Source of the DNA: Triticum aestivum
Lineage: Eukaryota > Streptophyta > Magnoliopsida > Poales > Poaceae
Reading direction: 5' to 3'
NCBI RefSeq assembly: GCF_018294505.1
Contig: NC_057800.1
Coordinates: forward strand, 472,490,582-472,554,581
DNA length: 64,000 bases
Part shown: in pieces, positions 11,900-23,206 of the stretch
How the letters are laid out: each line of letters opens with the position of its first letter
Numbering within the stretch: the stretch's first letter is position 1
Program-made: the position numbers and the translations under genes
The notes under the pieces: generated by a model
Databases searched by the model: none
What the model was told of the DNA's origin: nothing
The model's input: the letters and a program-made list of their open reading frames with translations, nothing else

Positions 11900-13261
11900 C
11901 ACCCACACAATCCTCTAACCTTTGTAGCTACCAGTAACTTTCTCTCATGCATGCACACGCCCTCCTCGCCCTCCCCCTCCCTCGGCATTCTATCCACCGG
12001 GCACATTCATTTTTTTTCTTTAGGTCGTTCTCCCAGAGTCTCCACAACTCCTTTCCGACACACACCGATCGATAAACCTCTCCAGCGATGCCTGCCTACA
12101 ACATACAAACACACCTTCAATCTCCTCCTTTATGTGTACTTGCCTTGTGTCTCTCATACGGTCAGACACACGTGTAAACTCTCGCCCCTCTTTTCATCGC
12201 TCTCACAACCACACACTCCTCCCCCTATCTAGCTAGTAGTTGGGCCTCTCGCACCACCTCCTAGCTCCATTCTCTATGTCTATCCGTCTCACTGGGCCTT
12301 ATTTGCCTCTAACAAATGGCCGTACACCGACCGATCTCTCGCTATACATATAGCTAGCTAGGTCCTTATAACTCGTTTTTACCCACACGTCAATCGATCT
12401 ACCTCATTAGTTGTGTCTCTCCCTTCCTCCGACAAACAACAATTGATCTACCGATCTAGTTAGGTTTGCTTACCAAACACAGGATTCCCCTTCATCATCC
12501 ATGGATGCGTCCTGATAGATCTATCACGCACAGGCACACACAGAAAGACATCCCCACTCTTATTGATAACATTGCAGTTCCACCCTCAGTTTGTCTAGTA
12601 GGCCTCTTCCACCATCTTCGAGAAGCAACTCCATCACCCATCCAGCACTCTACCCCTCTCCCTCCCTCTCCCTCCCTCTCTCTCTCCTCTCTCTCTCCCA
12701 TCATATTTCCCGTCCTTCAGTTATGTATGGATGTCGACCGATCTCTCTCAAGACATAGTTGGGTCTCTCCTTCTCAACACATATACGAGTCGTTCTACCT
12801 CTATAGTTAGGCCTCTGCCTACCCCTCCCACCACCCTCCCCCCCCCCACACACCGATACATCGAACGCTCTAGTCATGTCTCCCTGCCACACACAAACTT
12901 GACGTGTGCCCTCTAACGTTCCGATAGGCCAGTCGCCCTATATCTTTGACTTGCACACACACACAATTTCGATGGCTCTCTTCATCGATCTTGCACCCAC
13001 CCACTTGATCCTCTCTTCGACTCTATCGATAGCTATGACCCCTCCCTCTCTTCTCGTGGATTTCCCAACCCTCTATGTATGATATGGATAGGCCTCCATT
13101 TCACACACATTGCATGCAAAATTTTGTTTGAGATGTCATCGACACATATTCCCACAAATAATTCATGAAATCAACCCCCCACCCCACCCCCCACCCCAAA
13201 AGAAAAAACACTCACGAACGCGGTTTGTATCTCTCACACACACCCACGTAGGTGGGGGACG
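11900..13261 (+). other. Strongly pyrimidine-rich stretch
   Basis: The plus strand is made almost wholly of C/T tracts (for example 12651-12705, CTCTCC and CCCTCTC units) broken by recurring words such as ACCGATCTCTC, GATCTACC and TTGGGTCTCTC. The skew holds for over 1.3 kb. Open frames here on both strands are low-complexity translations. I cannot name the repeat. It ends at the Gypsy-1 insertion site. Confidence 0.55.
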
Positions 13262-13266
13262 TGCAC
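13262..13266. repeat. Left target site duplication of Gypsy-1 (TGCAC)
   Basis: TGCAC stands directly before the LTR that starts at 13267 and again directly after the far LTR at 23207-23211. It also occurs directly after the near LTR at 13748-13752, which is unusual. Confidence 0.85.
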
Positions 13267-13747
13267 TGTCGGTGTCAAAACCGGCGGATCTCGGGTAGGG
13301 GGTCCCGAACTGTGCGTCTAGGCCGGATGGTAACATGAGGCAAGGGACACGAAGTTTTACCCAGGTTCGGGCCCTCTCGATGGAGGTAAAACCCTACGTC
13401 CTGCTTGATTAATATTGATGATATGGGTAGTACAAGAGTAGATCGACCACGAGATCAGAGAGGCTAAACCCTAGAAGCTAGCCTATGGTATGATTGTTGA
13501 TGTGTATGTTGTCCTACGGATTAAAACCCTCTGGTTTATATAGACACCGGATAAGGTTAGGGTTACATAGAGTCGGTTACAATGGTAGGAGATCTGAACA
13601 TCCGTATCGCCAAGCTTGCCTTCCACGCCAAGGAAAGTCCCTTCAGGACACGGGACGAAGTCTTCAATCTTGGATCTTCGTAGTCCCAGAGTCCGGCTGA
13701 AGGTATAGTCCGGCCATCCGGACACCCCCTAATCCAGGACTCCCTCA
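13267..13747 (-). repeat. Gypsy-1 3' LTR (481 bp)
   Basis: On the plus strand it starts TGTCGGTGTCAAAACC and ends GGACTCCCTCA. In element orientation it begins TGAGGGAG and ends CCGACA. A TATA-like TTTATATAG (plus strand) lies at 13535-13543 and marks the core promoter on the minus strand. It is the same length as its partner at 22726-23206. Confidence 0.92.
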
Positions 13748-13787
13748 TGCACGAAGAGAAGAGGTGCATGCACGGTGCATGTACTCC
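13748..13787. repeat. 40-bp copy of the outer flank inside Gypsy-1
   Basis: The 40 bases after the 3' LTR are identical to the 40 bases outside the 5' LTR at 23207-23246, starting TGCACGAAGAGAAGAGG. Internal element sequence should be here, including the purine tract that primes second-strand synthesis, and no such tract is present on the minus strand. Recognisable element sequence begins after 13787. Confidence 0.85.
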
Positions 13788-14104
13788 AGCACCGGGCTTC
13801 AATGACGATGAGTCCAGCGCGCAGATTGTCTTCGGCATTGCAAGGCGGGTTCTGCTCCAAATTCCATGTACCTGTTGAATAAAGTCCGATTTCTTGTAGA
13901 TGTTGTGCTCCTTGGCTTCTGCTCCCAATAATGGCCGCTCCCCACGTGTCAAACGAATATGAAAGGTCTGAGTGTTTTTACATTCACACCCCTAGCCGCG
14001 TAAACAAGCTGACCTATTTAAGGAGACGAGGATTTAGATCCAAACCACACCTTCCCCCTTCGCGAGTGTTCATCAGAGCGCATTCGACAAAGATCCATTC
14101 CACC

Positions 14105-16780
14105 ATGGCCAGCCATCGCGACTCCTCCTCCTGCCCTTCCAGCCCTAAGCCTGGATATTGGGAAAGATGCTCCATCCCGCATAGCGAGTTAGTGACGCTC
14201 CAGACCAAGGGATTTCTCCCCCCGGCCTATATGATCACGATTCGAGCCGGTCTTGCCGTCTATAACGGCGGAGAGCAAGTGGAGAGCACCCCTAATCCCT
14301 CCAAAGGAGAGCGGGTGTGCCTCGTACCTTATTTAATAAGGGGGCTCGGATTTCCAATCCATCCATTTCTCCGGGGGCTGCTGGAGTTCTACGGCCTCCA
14401 GCTACATCATCTCACGCCTACCTCAGTATTGCATATCGCGGGCTTTGTAGCCCTCTGCGAGCTGTTCTTAGGTGTTGAAGCTCATTTCGGACTGTGGAGG
14501 GAGCTATTTTGCCTCGTTCCCCGTTCCAAGAAGGGGTCTATGTATCAAGTGGGTGGAGCCGAAGTATGGCGCATCGCGAGGACCGGCTATCTGTCCGGAA
14601 CCCCAAAGAAGGCGTCCGAAGACTGGCCCTCGGAATGGTTTTACATAGAAGACGTCCCGCTGCCAGATCCTGTCCGGATCATCCTCCCTGAATTCAACAA
14701 TGCTCCCTTAAAGAAGCGCCTAAGCTGGCGCCCACGGAGCCCTCAGAGGGAAAGTGACAGGGACGTTGTTTACCTGATGGGCCGGATAAGATTGTTAGCT
14801 CATTTCGGACTAACCATGATCGGGGTCATGGCCGCATGCATCATGCGAGGGGTGCAACCGCTATAGTATAGAGGCCACCCCATGTGGGATTTCAACGGGG
14901 AGGACGACACCACCCGCTACAGCCGTAAGGGGCCGGATTCGTCTGCGGCTCTAATAAAGACCTTGTCCGCTTTGTACAATGGAGAAGAGGAGGATTTTCT
15001 CCGTGTTGACCCAAAGGGTGGATTTTCCATGTACAATCCTCCAAGCTGGGTGAGTGATCACATCTTGCCTATCCGTTTTATATCCCCATTGTTAAATATT
15101 TAATCTTAGTGATTTCGACGCAGGAACTGCGCCAGGCTGTTAAAGAAATAAACAGCCCTCCTCCACAACCCGAGGACCCAGGACGGTCCCTCGACCCGGA
15201 CTCGCAAGAGGATCCGGAGCTTTCGGTGGATCTGATTGATGGAGTGTTCCATCAATTGAGCAAGGACAACGCCCTGGTGGCCATTACGGCCGATTATCCA
15301 GGGCTAATCCCGGCCTCCCAGAAACGGGAGGCCGAACCTGCGGCGACAAGCCAACGAGGGGCCGCAGGGCCCCGTGGGCAGAAAAGAGGTGCAATCCGGA
15401 CCGGGGCGTCAGCGCAAAGGTATGGCGCACCCCCTTATCCCAGGTGTCGTACCTTCAGGGCATATTAACACTTGTGCCCTCTTCAGGACAAAGAGACCTC
15501 ACCGAACTATATTTGGAGAGACCGCCAATCGCGCCTCCACCAGCCAGGCTCCAAAGCCTGGCCCGGAAGCGGGGCCGAACACAAGGCGCGCACCGGACAC
15601 TCCTCCGATGGAGGATGTGGACAGGTTGTCTGCCACCAACTCTGAGGTGGAGAGTGCCATGAACCACAGGCGTCGCCGGACAATTCTTTGCGACGCTTGT
15701 TTCTCCCAAGAGGCGTTAGATGCCTTTAAGTCGGGAGATGCGTACCTCCGTGCCGCTCAAAATGGTCTAACCAGAGCCACGGAGCAATATGTAAAAGACA
15801 TACGGGTAAGAAAATTTTGGTAATTATATATATACAAGTAGCCCCCGAGACTTCAAACGGTTAAAATAACTGATTTAAGGATCATTTGTTATGCAGGTTC
15901 TTACAGAAAAGAATTCCCTACTCTCCAAGGAGCTGGAAGAGTGCAAAGCCCAACTTGAGGCCGCACTAGCCGCGGCAGGGGAGCCTAAGGAGGCCCCCTC
16001 TGGTAATATACACTTCAAAGGATAAGTATTTTGCAAAGCACGGCTTTGGTGCGAATCTGCCAAATGAAATTGCAGATGGCGCCGGATTGGATCCGGAAAG
16101 GCAACACCTCCTACGCCAGCTAAAGGCTGGTGAGAGGGTGCTGTTAAAGGTGATGGGGGAGAAGAACGATCTCCGAGATGCCAACACCAAGCTGGGCCTT
16201 GAACTGAAAGATGTTCGTGCCCAGCTGTCAGACTCCGTGAAGGAGAATCAGCGGCTTCGGCGCGGCATATTTAGTAAGTGCTTGAACGAACCTTTTGAAA
16301 GAAAGTTTGGCGGGGAAGTCGACTAACAGAGCAATGTCTGTAGGTGTGCTGACAGGCCGTCATATAGAGGAGATGCCCGGTTCTACGGGTGACCTTCTTC
16401 CCGAGCTCTCGCAACTGCTCAATCGAGTTCGGCAGGCGATGCAAGGCGTCGCCCAGGCCCTGTGGCCATCTGTCTCCATGCCCGAAGGTCTTGGAGAGCT
16501 TGCGGAGAAGCTAAAAGGAGCACGGCGGCGCTTCCGATTGTGGAAGATATCAGCCTGCCGTCAAGGCGCTAGGGAGGCCTGGGCCATGGTGAAGACGCGG
16601 TACGCAAAGGCTGACCCCAACCACATGGCTGAGGTCGGTCCTATAAGGCCCGATGGGAAGGAGATCCCTGTAAGCTTAGTATACGGCCAAGTAGAGTTGG
16701 CCGCACAGTATTCCCAGCAGGACTGTAAATTAGACAGCCTGTTAGATGGTATTGAAGAGGAATACGATCAGTCAAAATGA
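14105..16780 (+). pseudogene. Gypsy-1 antisense accessory gene (putative gypsy-type transposase / plant mobile-like domain)
   Basis: The gene runs against pol. Exon 1 starts at ATG 14105 (MASHRDSSSCPSSP) and encodes the domain often labelled putative gypsy-type transposase in grass annotations. It has a TAG stop at 14864-14866, after which the same frame continues to a donor at 15050 (CTGG then GTGAGT). The next exon starts at 15124 after GATTTCGACGCAG. Further exons follow a GTAAGA donor near 15808, an acceptor near 15897, and a last acceptor near 16345. The frame shifts between about 15110 and 15374. The C-terminal part is a coiled coil followed by a helical domain ending EEEYDQSK at 16780. 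The function of these antisense genes is unknown. Confidence 0.7.
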
Positions 16781-17565
16781 CTATGTAATTTAGTTGACAT
16801 TTATAATGCCTTCTAGCCAGATTGTAGATCATTTGTCATGGCCGACCTTTTCGCTTCAGCCTCGGGACCTGACGGTCCGGAGTGTGTCCGAATTCCCATG
16901 CGGTTATATAGGAACCGGGGAATGCATGGAGACCAGGCGTAGGGTTCATTAGTGCGTGAACAGACAAGTGGCCGACTAGTTATGTTATATTACATGGTTA
17001 GTAAGAAACATCTTCCAGGGAGAATAGTTCCGTTAGGGGTTCCTTTCCCTGGGAGGCATGCCCTAAGGTGCATGTCCATGCTGCGAAAAGAAACGCGGGA
17101 AAAACATCTGGGGGTGTATAGATAAAAATAAAAAGATCATCTTTAGTTCACTAACCGAATATTCCCTTAAGAACGCTAGCTTTCGGCTTCACCCAGTCTG
17201 AGGTACACGTCCGGCTGACCCGGCAGTAACAATCGTAGAGGTGCTCCCTTTACTACCTAGCCGAACAATTGGGAACGTAGGGGTAAGCACAGGAGCCAGG
17301 CAATCCAGCTTGGCCAAAACTTAAGTCATATCGATGCATATAATGGTGAATAAAAGGTACATGCGGAAGTGTGACGCATGTATTGGGCATGAAGCCCGTA
17401 TGAATAAGCTTCTGTTTATGGAAGCCCCCAGGTTTAATGAGCGCGGATGGCGCGTCACTTTATGAGCCTTTAAGGGCTATAAGAGAGAGAGAAGAAGAAA
17501 AGAAATGCAAGACAGAAAATATATAAAAAATGGACAGAGGAAGGAGACGAACATAGAGTCCGACG
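16781..17565. other. Gypsy-1 spacer between convergent accessory gene and pol
   Basis: The two genes converge here. No open frame of note or repeat array is seen, so it presumably holds both 3' untranslated regions. Confidence 0.6.
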
Positions 17566-19611
17566 CTAGGCATAGAATCTTCGGAGACGGGCTGCGTTCC
17601 ATGGGTTTGGCTCGAGTCGGTTATCCGATGCATCTCGCAGGCGGTACGCTCCACCAGTCAGGACTGGGTCAATTATGAAGGGACCTTCCCACTTAGGCTT
17701 GAGTTTGTCCTTTTTCTTGTCCGGTAGTTGTAGAACTAATTCACCAACGTTGTAATTTTTGGCCCGTACTTCTCTGCTTTGGTATCTTCGAGCCTGCTGT
17801 TGATAGAATGCGGAACGGGCTTTTGCCACGTCACGCTCCTCCTCCAATGCGTCTAAGCTGTCCTGCCGATCGAGCCCGGCTTCTCTTTCTTCGTACATGC
17901 GCACTCGAGGTGAGTCATGAATTATGTCGCAGGGCAAAACTGCCTCTGCGCCGTACACCATAAAGAATGGTGTGTATCCGGTGGTGCGATTCGGCGTGGT
18001 CCGCAGCCCCCAGAGTACGGAGTTGAGCTCCTCTACCCAGTGCGTGTTAGATTCCTTGAGGGACCGCACTAATCTGGGTTTAATGTCGCTCATGATAAGA
18101 CCATTTGCACGTTCGACCTGGCCATTAGTTTGTGGGTGATAGACGGAAGCATGGTCGAGCTTGATGCCCATGTTTTTGCACCAGAGTTTTACCTCGTCGG
18201 CCGTGAAGTTCGTGCCGTTATCGGTGATGATGTTGTGGGGAACGTTGTAATGGTGTACGACCCCGGATATAAAGTCTATCACCGGTCCGGATTCGGCCGT
18301 CTTAACAGGCTTGGCTTCTATCCATTTGGTGAATTTATCCACCATGACCAGTAAGTATTTTTGCTTGTGGGTTCCGCCTTTAAGGGGTCCAACCATGCCA
18401 AGCCCCCAGACCGCGAAGGGCCAAGTAATGGGGATAGTTCGAAGGGCGGTGGGTGGCATATGGCTTTGGTTTGCAAAGAGCTGGCAACCGGTGCATCGTT
18501 GGACTAAGTCCTGAGCGTCTGCCCGGGCCGTCGGCCAATAAAAGCCTGTACGGAAGGCCTTGCTTACAAGGGACCGAGCTGCAGCATGATGACCGCCCAG
18601 TCCGGCATGAATTTCAGCCAGGAGGTTCCGCCCCTCCTCTTCGGAGATGCACCTTTGAAGGACTCCGGTAGTGCTTTTCTTATAAAGCTCTCCCTCGTGG
18701 ACTCTGTAGGCTTTGGATCGCCGCACTATGCAGCGTGCCTCATTTTGGTCCTCGGGGAGTTCCTGCCTAGTGAGGTAGGCGAGGAATGGTTCTGTCCACG
18801 GGGCGATGACGGCCATTATTACGTGGGCTGAAGGTGTTATTTCATTGGCAGAGCCTCCGATTGTGTCAGAATGTTCGGTGTCGGGCAGTGCGGTTGGGTC
18901 CGGGGTGTTATTGTTCGGCTCCCCTTCCCATACTACGGATGGCTTGAACAGCCTTTCCAAGAAGATGTTGGGGGGGACTACATCGCGTTTTGCGCCGATG
19001 CGTGCCAGGACATCTGCCGCCTGATTATTTTCCCGGGCTATATGGTGAAATTCAAGCCCCTCGAACCGAGCTGACATTTTTAGGACGGCGTTGCGGTAAG
19101 CTGCCATTTTTGGATCCTTGGCATCGAAGTCTCCATTTATTTGGGATATTGCGAGGTTCGAGTCCCCGCGCACCTCTAGGCGTTGAATGCCCATGGATAC
19201 TGCCATCCGGAGACCATGTAAAAGGGCCTCATATTCGGCTGCGTTGTTGGAGTCCGTGTACATAATCTGGAGTACGTATTGAACTGTGTCTCCTGTGGGG
19301 GACGTCAAAACGACGCCAGCCCCCAGTCCGGCCAACATCTTGGAGCCGTCGAAATGCATGATCCAATTTGAATATGTGTCGTACTCTTTAGGGAGTTCGG
19401 CCTCCATCCATTCTGCGACGAAGTCGGCCAAGACTTGCGACTTGATGGCTCGCCGTGGCTTATAAGTTATGTCGAATAGGAGGAGCTCAATGGCCCATTT
19501 TGCAATCCGGCCCGTTGCATCACGGTTGTTTATAATATTGTTAAGTGGTACTTCCGAGGCTACTGTTATTGAACACTCTTGAAAGTAGTGTCGTAGCTTC
19601 CGGGATGCCAT
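17566..19611 (-). CDS. pol: Gypsy-1 pol, RNase H and integrase part (681 aa)
   Basis: This open frame holds RNase H and integrase. RNase H acidic residues are visible at about D88 (HFDGSK), E127 (AAEYEA), D150 (VRGDSN) and D200. The integrase zinc finger follows (HH at about 341-342, CTGC at 373-376). The integrase core has TDNGTNF near 463 and NGQVERANG near 496. The first catalytic aspartate, expected in the WGLDMVGP motif, is glycine here (WGLGMVGP, residue 405, bases 18397-18399). The frame ends at a stop near 17566. Its first residues continue RT sequence that is in another frame upstream, so the ATG at 19611 is not a true start. Confidence 0.88.
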   Translation of the reverse strand: MASRKLRHYFQECSITVASEVPLNNIINNRDATGRIAKWAIELLLFDITYKPRRAIKSQVLADFVAEWMEAELPKEYDTYSNWIMHFDGSKMLAGLGAGVVLTSPTGDTVQYVLQIMYTDSNNAAEYEALLHGLRMAVSMGIQRLEVRGDSNLAISQINGDFDAKDPKMAAYRNAVLKMSARFEGLEFHHIARENNQAADVLARIGAKRDVVPPNIFLERLFKPSVVWEGEPNNNTPDPTALPDTEHSDTIGGSANEITPSAHVIMAVIAPWTEPFLAYLTRQELPEDQNEARCIVRRSKAYRVHEGELYKKSTTGVLQRCISEEEGRNLLAEIHAGLGGHHAAARSLVSKAFRTGFYWPTARADAQDLVQRCTGCQLFANQSHMPPTALRTIPITWPFAVWGLGMVGPLKGGTHKQKYLLVMVDKFTKWIEAKPVKTAESGPVIDFISGVVHHYNVPHNIITDNGTNFTADEVKLWCKNMGIKLDHASVYHPQTNGQVERANGLIMSDIKPRLVRSLKESNTHWVEELNSVLWGLRTTPNRTTGYTPFFMVYGAEAVLPCDIIHDSPRVRMYEEREAGLDRQDSLDALEEERDVAKARSAFYQQQARRYQSREVRAKNYNVGELVLQLPDKKKDKLKPKWEGPFIIDPVLTGGAYRLRDASDNRLEPNPWNAARLRRFYA

Positions 19612-20503
19612 GAATACCGCTTACGCGATCTTTTGATAATGCGGGTACCGTGATTTGCAAGGAGTGAGGCACATAATAGACCGGCTTTTGAAGGGGGAAT
19701 CTGTGTCCGTCCGCTTCTCGTTCGACGACGAGCACTGCGCTTACAACCTGATGTGTTGCTGCAATGTATAATAGCATTGGTTCGCCAATATTTGGTGCGG
19801 CCAGGACTGGGTTTGTTGCAAGTATGGCTTTTATCTCCTCGAGTCCGGCCGTGGCTGCATCCGTCCATTCGAAGTGTTCGGTGCGCCGAAGGAGGCGGTA
19901 AAGGGGTAGGGCCTTTTCTCCCAAGCGGGAGATAAAGCGTCTTAGAGCCGCCACACATCCGGTTAACTTTTGTATTTGTTTGAGGTCCTTTGGGATATCC
20001 AGTTGCGACAGAGCTCGGATCTTGGCTGGATTTGCTTCGATTCCTCTACCGGATACAATGAAGCCCAAGAGCTTTCCGGCTGGAACGCCGAAAACGCATT
20101 TTTCCGGGTTGAGCTTGATGTCGTATGTTCGGAGGTTATCAAATGTGATCCTCAAGTCGTCTACTAGAGATTCGACATGTCTTGTTTTGACGACCACATC
20201 ATCTACATATGCCTCCACTGTTTTGCCGATCTGGCTTGCCAGACATGTCTGAATCATGCGCTGATATGTTGCGCCGGCGTTTTTGAGCCCGAAGGGCATT
20301 GTGTTGAAGCAGAATGGGCCGTATGGTGTGATAAATGCCGTTGCGGATTGGTCTAGATTCTGCCATCTTGATTTGATGGTAGCCAGAATATGCGTCGAGG
20401 AAACACAACGAATCGTGTCCTGCGGTAGCATCGATAATTTGATCGATGCGGGGGAGGGGGAAGGGATCCTTTGGGCAAGCCTTGTTAAGGTCTTTAAAAT
20501 CAA
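19541..20503 (-). pseudogene. pol: Gypsy-1 pol, second part of reverse transcriptase
   Basis: It holds the reverse transcriptase palm with YVDD at 20198-20209 and the preceding FGLKNAGATYQRM motif, then the connection region. It joins the upstream frame at about 20354, where one base is extra relative to the expected reading. It leaves frame again near 19625, before the RNase H frame. Only the middle (about 20354-19625) is real coding sequence. The protein beyond those points is out of frame. Confidence 0.85.
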
Positions 20504-21896
20504 CGCACAGGCGCCAGGATTTGTCCTTCTTTGGTACCATCACCAGGTTTGCTAGCCAGTCCGGATGTTTTATATCTCTGATGAATCCGGCCTCCAATAG
20601 CTTTGCTAGCTCCTCTCCCATAGCCTGTCTCTTAGGTTCGGAAAAACGCCGAAGTGCCTGTTTGACAGGTTTGAATCCTGTTTGGATATTTAAGCTGTGC
20701 TCGGCCAGCCTGCATGGGATTCCTGGCATGTCTGAAGGGTGCCAGGCGAAAATGTCCCAGTTTTCTCGTAGGAACTCTCGCAGTGCGGCGTCTACATCAG
20801 GGTTTAACTGTGCCCCGATGGAAGCTGTTTTATTTGGGTCCGTTGGATGGACTTGGAATTTGACTATTTCGTCCGCCGGTTTAAAGGAGGTGGACTTGGA
20901 TCTTTTGTCGAGTACCACATCGTCCCTATTCACCGTAGAGCGCAGCGCAGTCAGTTCCTCAGCCGCTAGGGCTTCGGATAGTGCCTCGAGGGCCAGTGCG
21001 GCTGTCTTGTTTTTGGCGCGGAGTGCTATGTCCGGATCACTAGCGAGAGTGATGATCCCGTTAGGCCCGGGCATTTTGAGCTTCATGTACCCGTAATGGG
21101 GTATTGCTTGGAAGATTGTAAACGCTTCCCGCCCTAGCAGAGCGTGATAACCGCTGCTGAACGGAGCCACATGGAACGTGATCTCTTCGGACCTGTAATT
21201 ATCCGGCGTGCCGAACACCACATCTAGTGTGATTTTTCCTGTACAGCGCGCTTCCCGACTGGGGATTATTCCTCTAAAGGTTGTGCTGCTTCGCTCAATG
21301 CGGTTCCAGTCTATTTCCATTTTTTGAAGGGTTTCCTCGTAAATGAGGTTCAATCCGCTGCCGCCGTCCATGAGTACCTTGGTAAGACGAAAGTCGTCCA
21401 CTATTGGGCTGAGGACCAATGCGGCTGGTGCTCGGGCTGTTCGGAATTTAGCTTCATCACTGGCGTTAAAGGTAATAGTTGTGTCACTCCATGGGTTTAT
21501 TGTTGCTACTTGGTAGACTTTGGCAAGGCTGCGGAGTGTCCTTTTTCGCATATTATTTGATGCGAAAGTCTCGAAGACTGTTAATACCGTATGGGTGTCT
21601 CTGGGGTGGCTTTCTGTGGCCTCCGGAATTAGGAGGTTTTCGCCAATTTTGGCCACCTGCCGGAGTATCCAACATGCTCTAAGGCTGTGAGTTGGTGTGG
21701 CGTCCTCTGTACTGTGAATTCTACAGGGTCCGTTAAGCCATCCTTCCAGTACGGTTCCATGCCCTATAGAGGGTTTTTGCTTTTTGGTATTTGACCTGGG
21801 TGTCTGGTTATGCTGCACCCTTTTATTTCGGACTGGGTTTGTATTTAGGGCCGGATTGTCCCAAAATTTTATTTTGGTTTTCCAGGCGCTTTCCAT
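20199..21896 (-). pseudogene. pol: Gypsy-1 gag end, protease and first part of reverse transcriptase
   Basis: From the start this frame carries the end of gag with a CxxH...C motif (CRIHSTEDATPTHSLRAC). It continues with an aspartic protease, active site MDGGSG near 21360, and the early RT motifs PKKDKSWRLCVDFKDLN and LDAYSGYHQIKM. After about 20354 it is out of frame. The protease resembles the one in Gypsy-2 in motif order but differs at many residues, so the two internal regions are different subfamilies. Confidence 0.85.
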
Positions 21897-22224
21897 CGCA
21901 CAATACTTTTTTTACAATGGACACCAAGTCAGTGAAGCGTGTGATATCACGGCGACTTATGGCATTGAGTATTCCCTTGTCCGTGCAATTATTGCAGAAG
22001 ATTAAGATTGTGTCTTCCTCGCGGGAGTCCCTTAGCCTGTTCTTAACTAGGAGGAATCTAGCCCAGTAATGATGTACTGTTTCGTCGGGCTCTTGCCTGA
22101 TTTTGGATAGATCGCTTATGTTGGGGTGGGTGGGTGGAGTTAAATCCGAAGCCTCACCCCGTCTAAGGCTCAGAGGCCAAGGAATTTCTGAACTCGAAAA
22201 TTTGGATCCCTGGGTGTTGTCCAA
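21823..22224 (-). pseudogene. gag: Gypsy-1 gag fragment (133 aa)
   Basis: It contains the core of a retrotransposon gag domain (YWARFLLVKNRLRD and following helices). It is much shorter than the gag of Gypsy-2, where about 500 residues precede the same domain. The frame shifts near 21830 into the protease frame. The N-terminal half of gag seems to be missing or replaced by the 64-residue frame at 22505-22699. Confidence 0.65.
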
Positions 22225-22725
22225 TGAATCTAGCCCGTCGCCTCACTCTAAGTTCAGGTCTTGAGTGATATCCTCCCCTCCGCGGGTATCCAGCTTGGAG
22301 GGATCGGGAATCCGGACGTAGCGAGTCCTTAAGATAGACGAAGGGTCGCCGCGCTGTCCCTCTACCACGGCAACGTGATGGGTGACTTGGGGAGAGTTAA
22401 TCTCTCTTAGATCGGTTTTAGGCCCAATCTGGTCGTAATCGTAGCGACTCCCAGGGCGACGAAGCGATCCAAGAGCTTGTTTATGGAGGAAAGCTCCATT
22501 GGATCTAACTGCTTGGCGAGTTCCGAACTGACATGAGGATTGTTTTTGTGACTCGAGAGGTCATCATCGGCGCAGAAGCCGAACAGGCGGTCATAAGAAA
22601 ACCACCTAGCCGGAGGGTTTGGGAGACAACCAAAGCTCCCTTAGCAATGGTGCCGTCTTTAAAGACGGGGCGAGGCATCCTTCCTGATGGCGACAACACA
22701 GAGGAACTCTCAATGAAAGTACCAA
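22225..22725 (-). other. Gypsy-1 leader and primer-binding site
   Basis: Next to the 5' LTR, on the minus strand, the sequence reads TTGGTACTTTCATTGAGAG, matching the same position in Gypsy-2 (TTGGTGCTTTCATTGAGGG). This is the expected primer-binding site; I do not assign the tRNA. A short frame at 22505-22699 may be a remnant of the gag start. Confidence 0.65.
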
Positions 22726-23206
22726 TGTCGGTGTCAGAACCGGCGGATCTCGGGTAGGGGGTCCCGAACTGTGCGTCTAGGCCGGATGGTAACAGGAGGC
22801 AAGGGACACGAAGTTTTACCTAGGTTCGGGCCCTCTCGATGGAGGTAAAACCCTACGTCCTGCTTGATTAATATTGATGATATGGGTAGTACAAGAGAAG
22901 ATCTACCATGAAATCAGAGAGGCTAAACCCTAGAAGCTAGCCTATGGTATGATTGTTGATGTGTATGTTGTCCTATGGACTAAAACCCTTCGGTTTATAT
23001 AGACACCGGATAGGGTTAGGGTTACATAGAGTCGGTTACAATGGTAGGAGATCTGAACATCCGTATCACCAAGCTTGCCTTCCACGCCAAGGAAAGTCCC
23101 TTCCGGACACGGGACGAAGTATTCAATCTTGTATCTTGATAGTCCTGGAGTCCGGCTGAAGGTATAGTCCGGCCATCCGGACACCCCCTAATCCAGGACT
23201 CCCTCA
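22726..23206 (-). repeat. Gypsy-1 5' LTR (481 bp)
   Basis: Same ends and length as 13267-13747. The core promoter TATA lies at 22994-23002 (minus strand). It is followed outside by the target duplication TGCAC at 23207-23211. Confidence 0.92.

Larger units (their letters stand above)
13267..23206 (-). mobile_element. Gypsy-1: Ty3/Gypsy LTR retrotransposon, Tat/Retand lineage, Fatima-type LTR
   Basis: A 9.9 kb element in minus orientation with two 481-bp LTRs and a 5-bp target duplication. On the minus strand the order is gag fragment, protease, reverse transcriptase, RNase H, integrase. An accessory gene lies on the opposite strand between integrase and the 3' LTR, a layout known for grass Tat-lineage elements. 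Pol is broken by three frameshifts, gag is short, and the integrase lacks its first catalytic aspartate. The two LTRs differ at about 20 of 481 positions counted by eye, so the insertion is not recent. The sequence next to the 3' LTR is abnormal (see 13748-13787). Confidence 0.9.

Noticed and set aside
11744..12916. Proline- and serine-rich open frames of 60-160 residues
   Set aside because: They lie in the pyrimidine-rich stretch and change frame with each repeat word; low complexity explains them.
17924..21096. Plus-strand open frames across the Gypsy-1 pol region
   Set aside because: They are shadows of the minus-strand pol, which has clear protease, RT, RNase H and integrase motifs.
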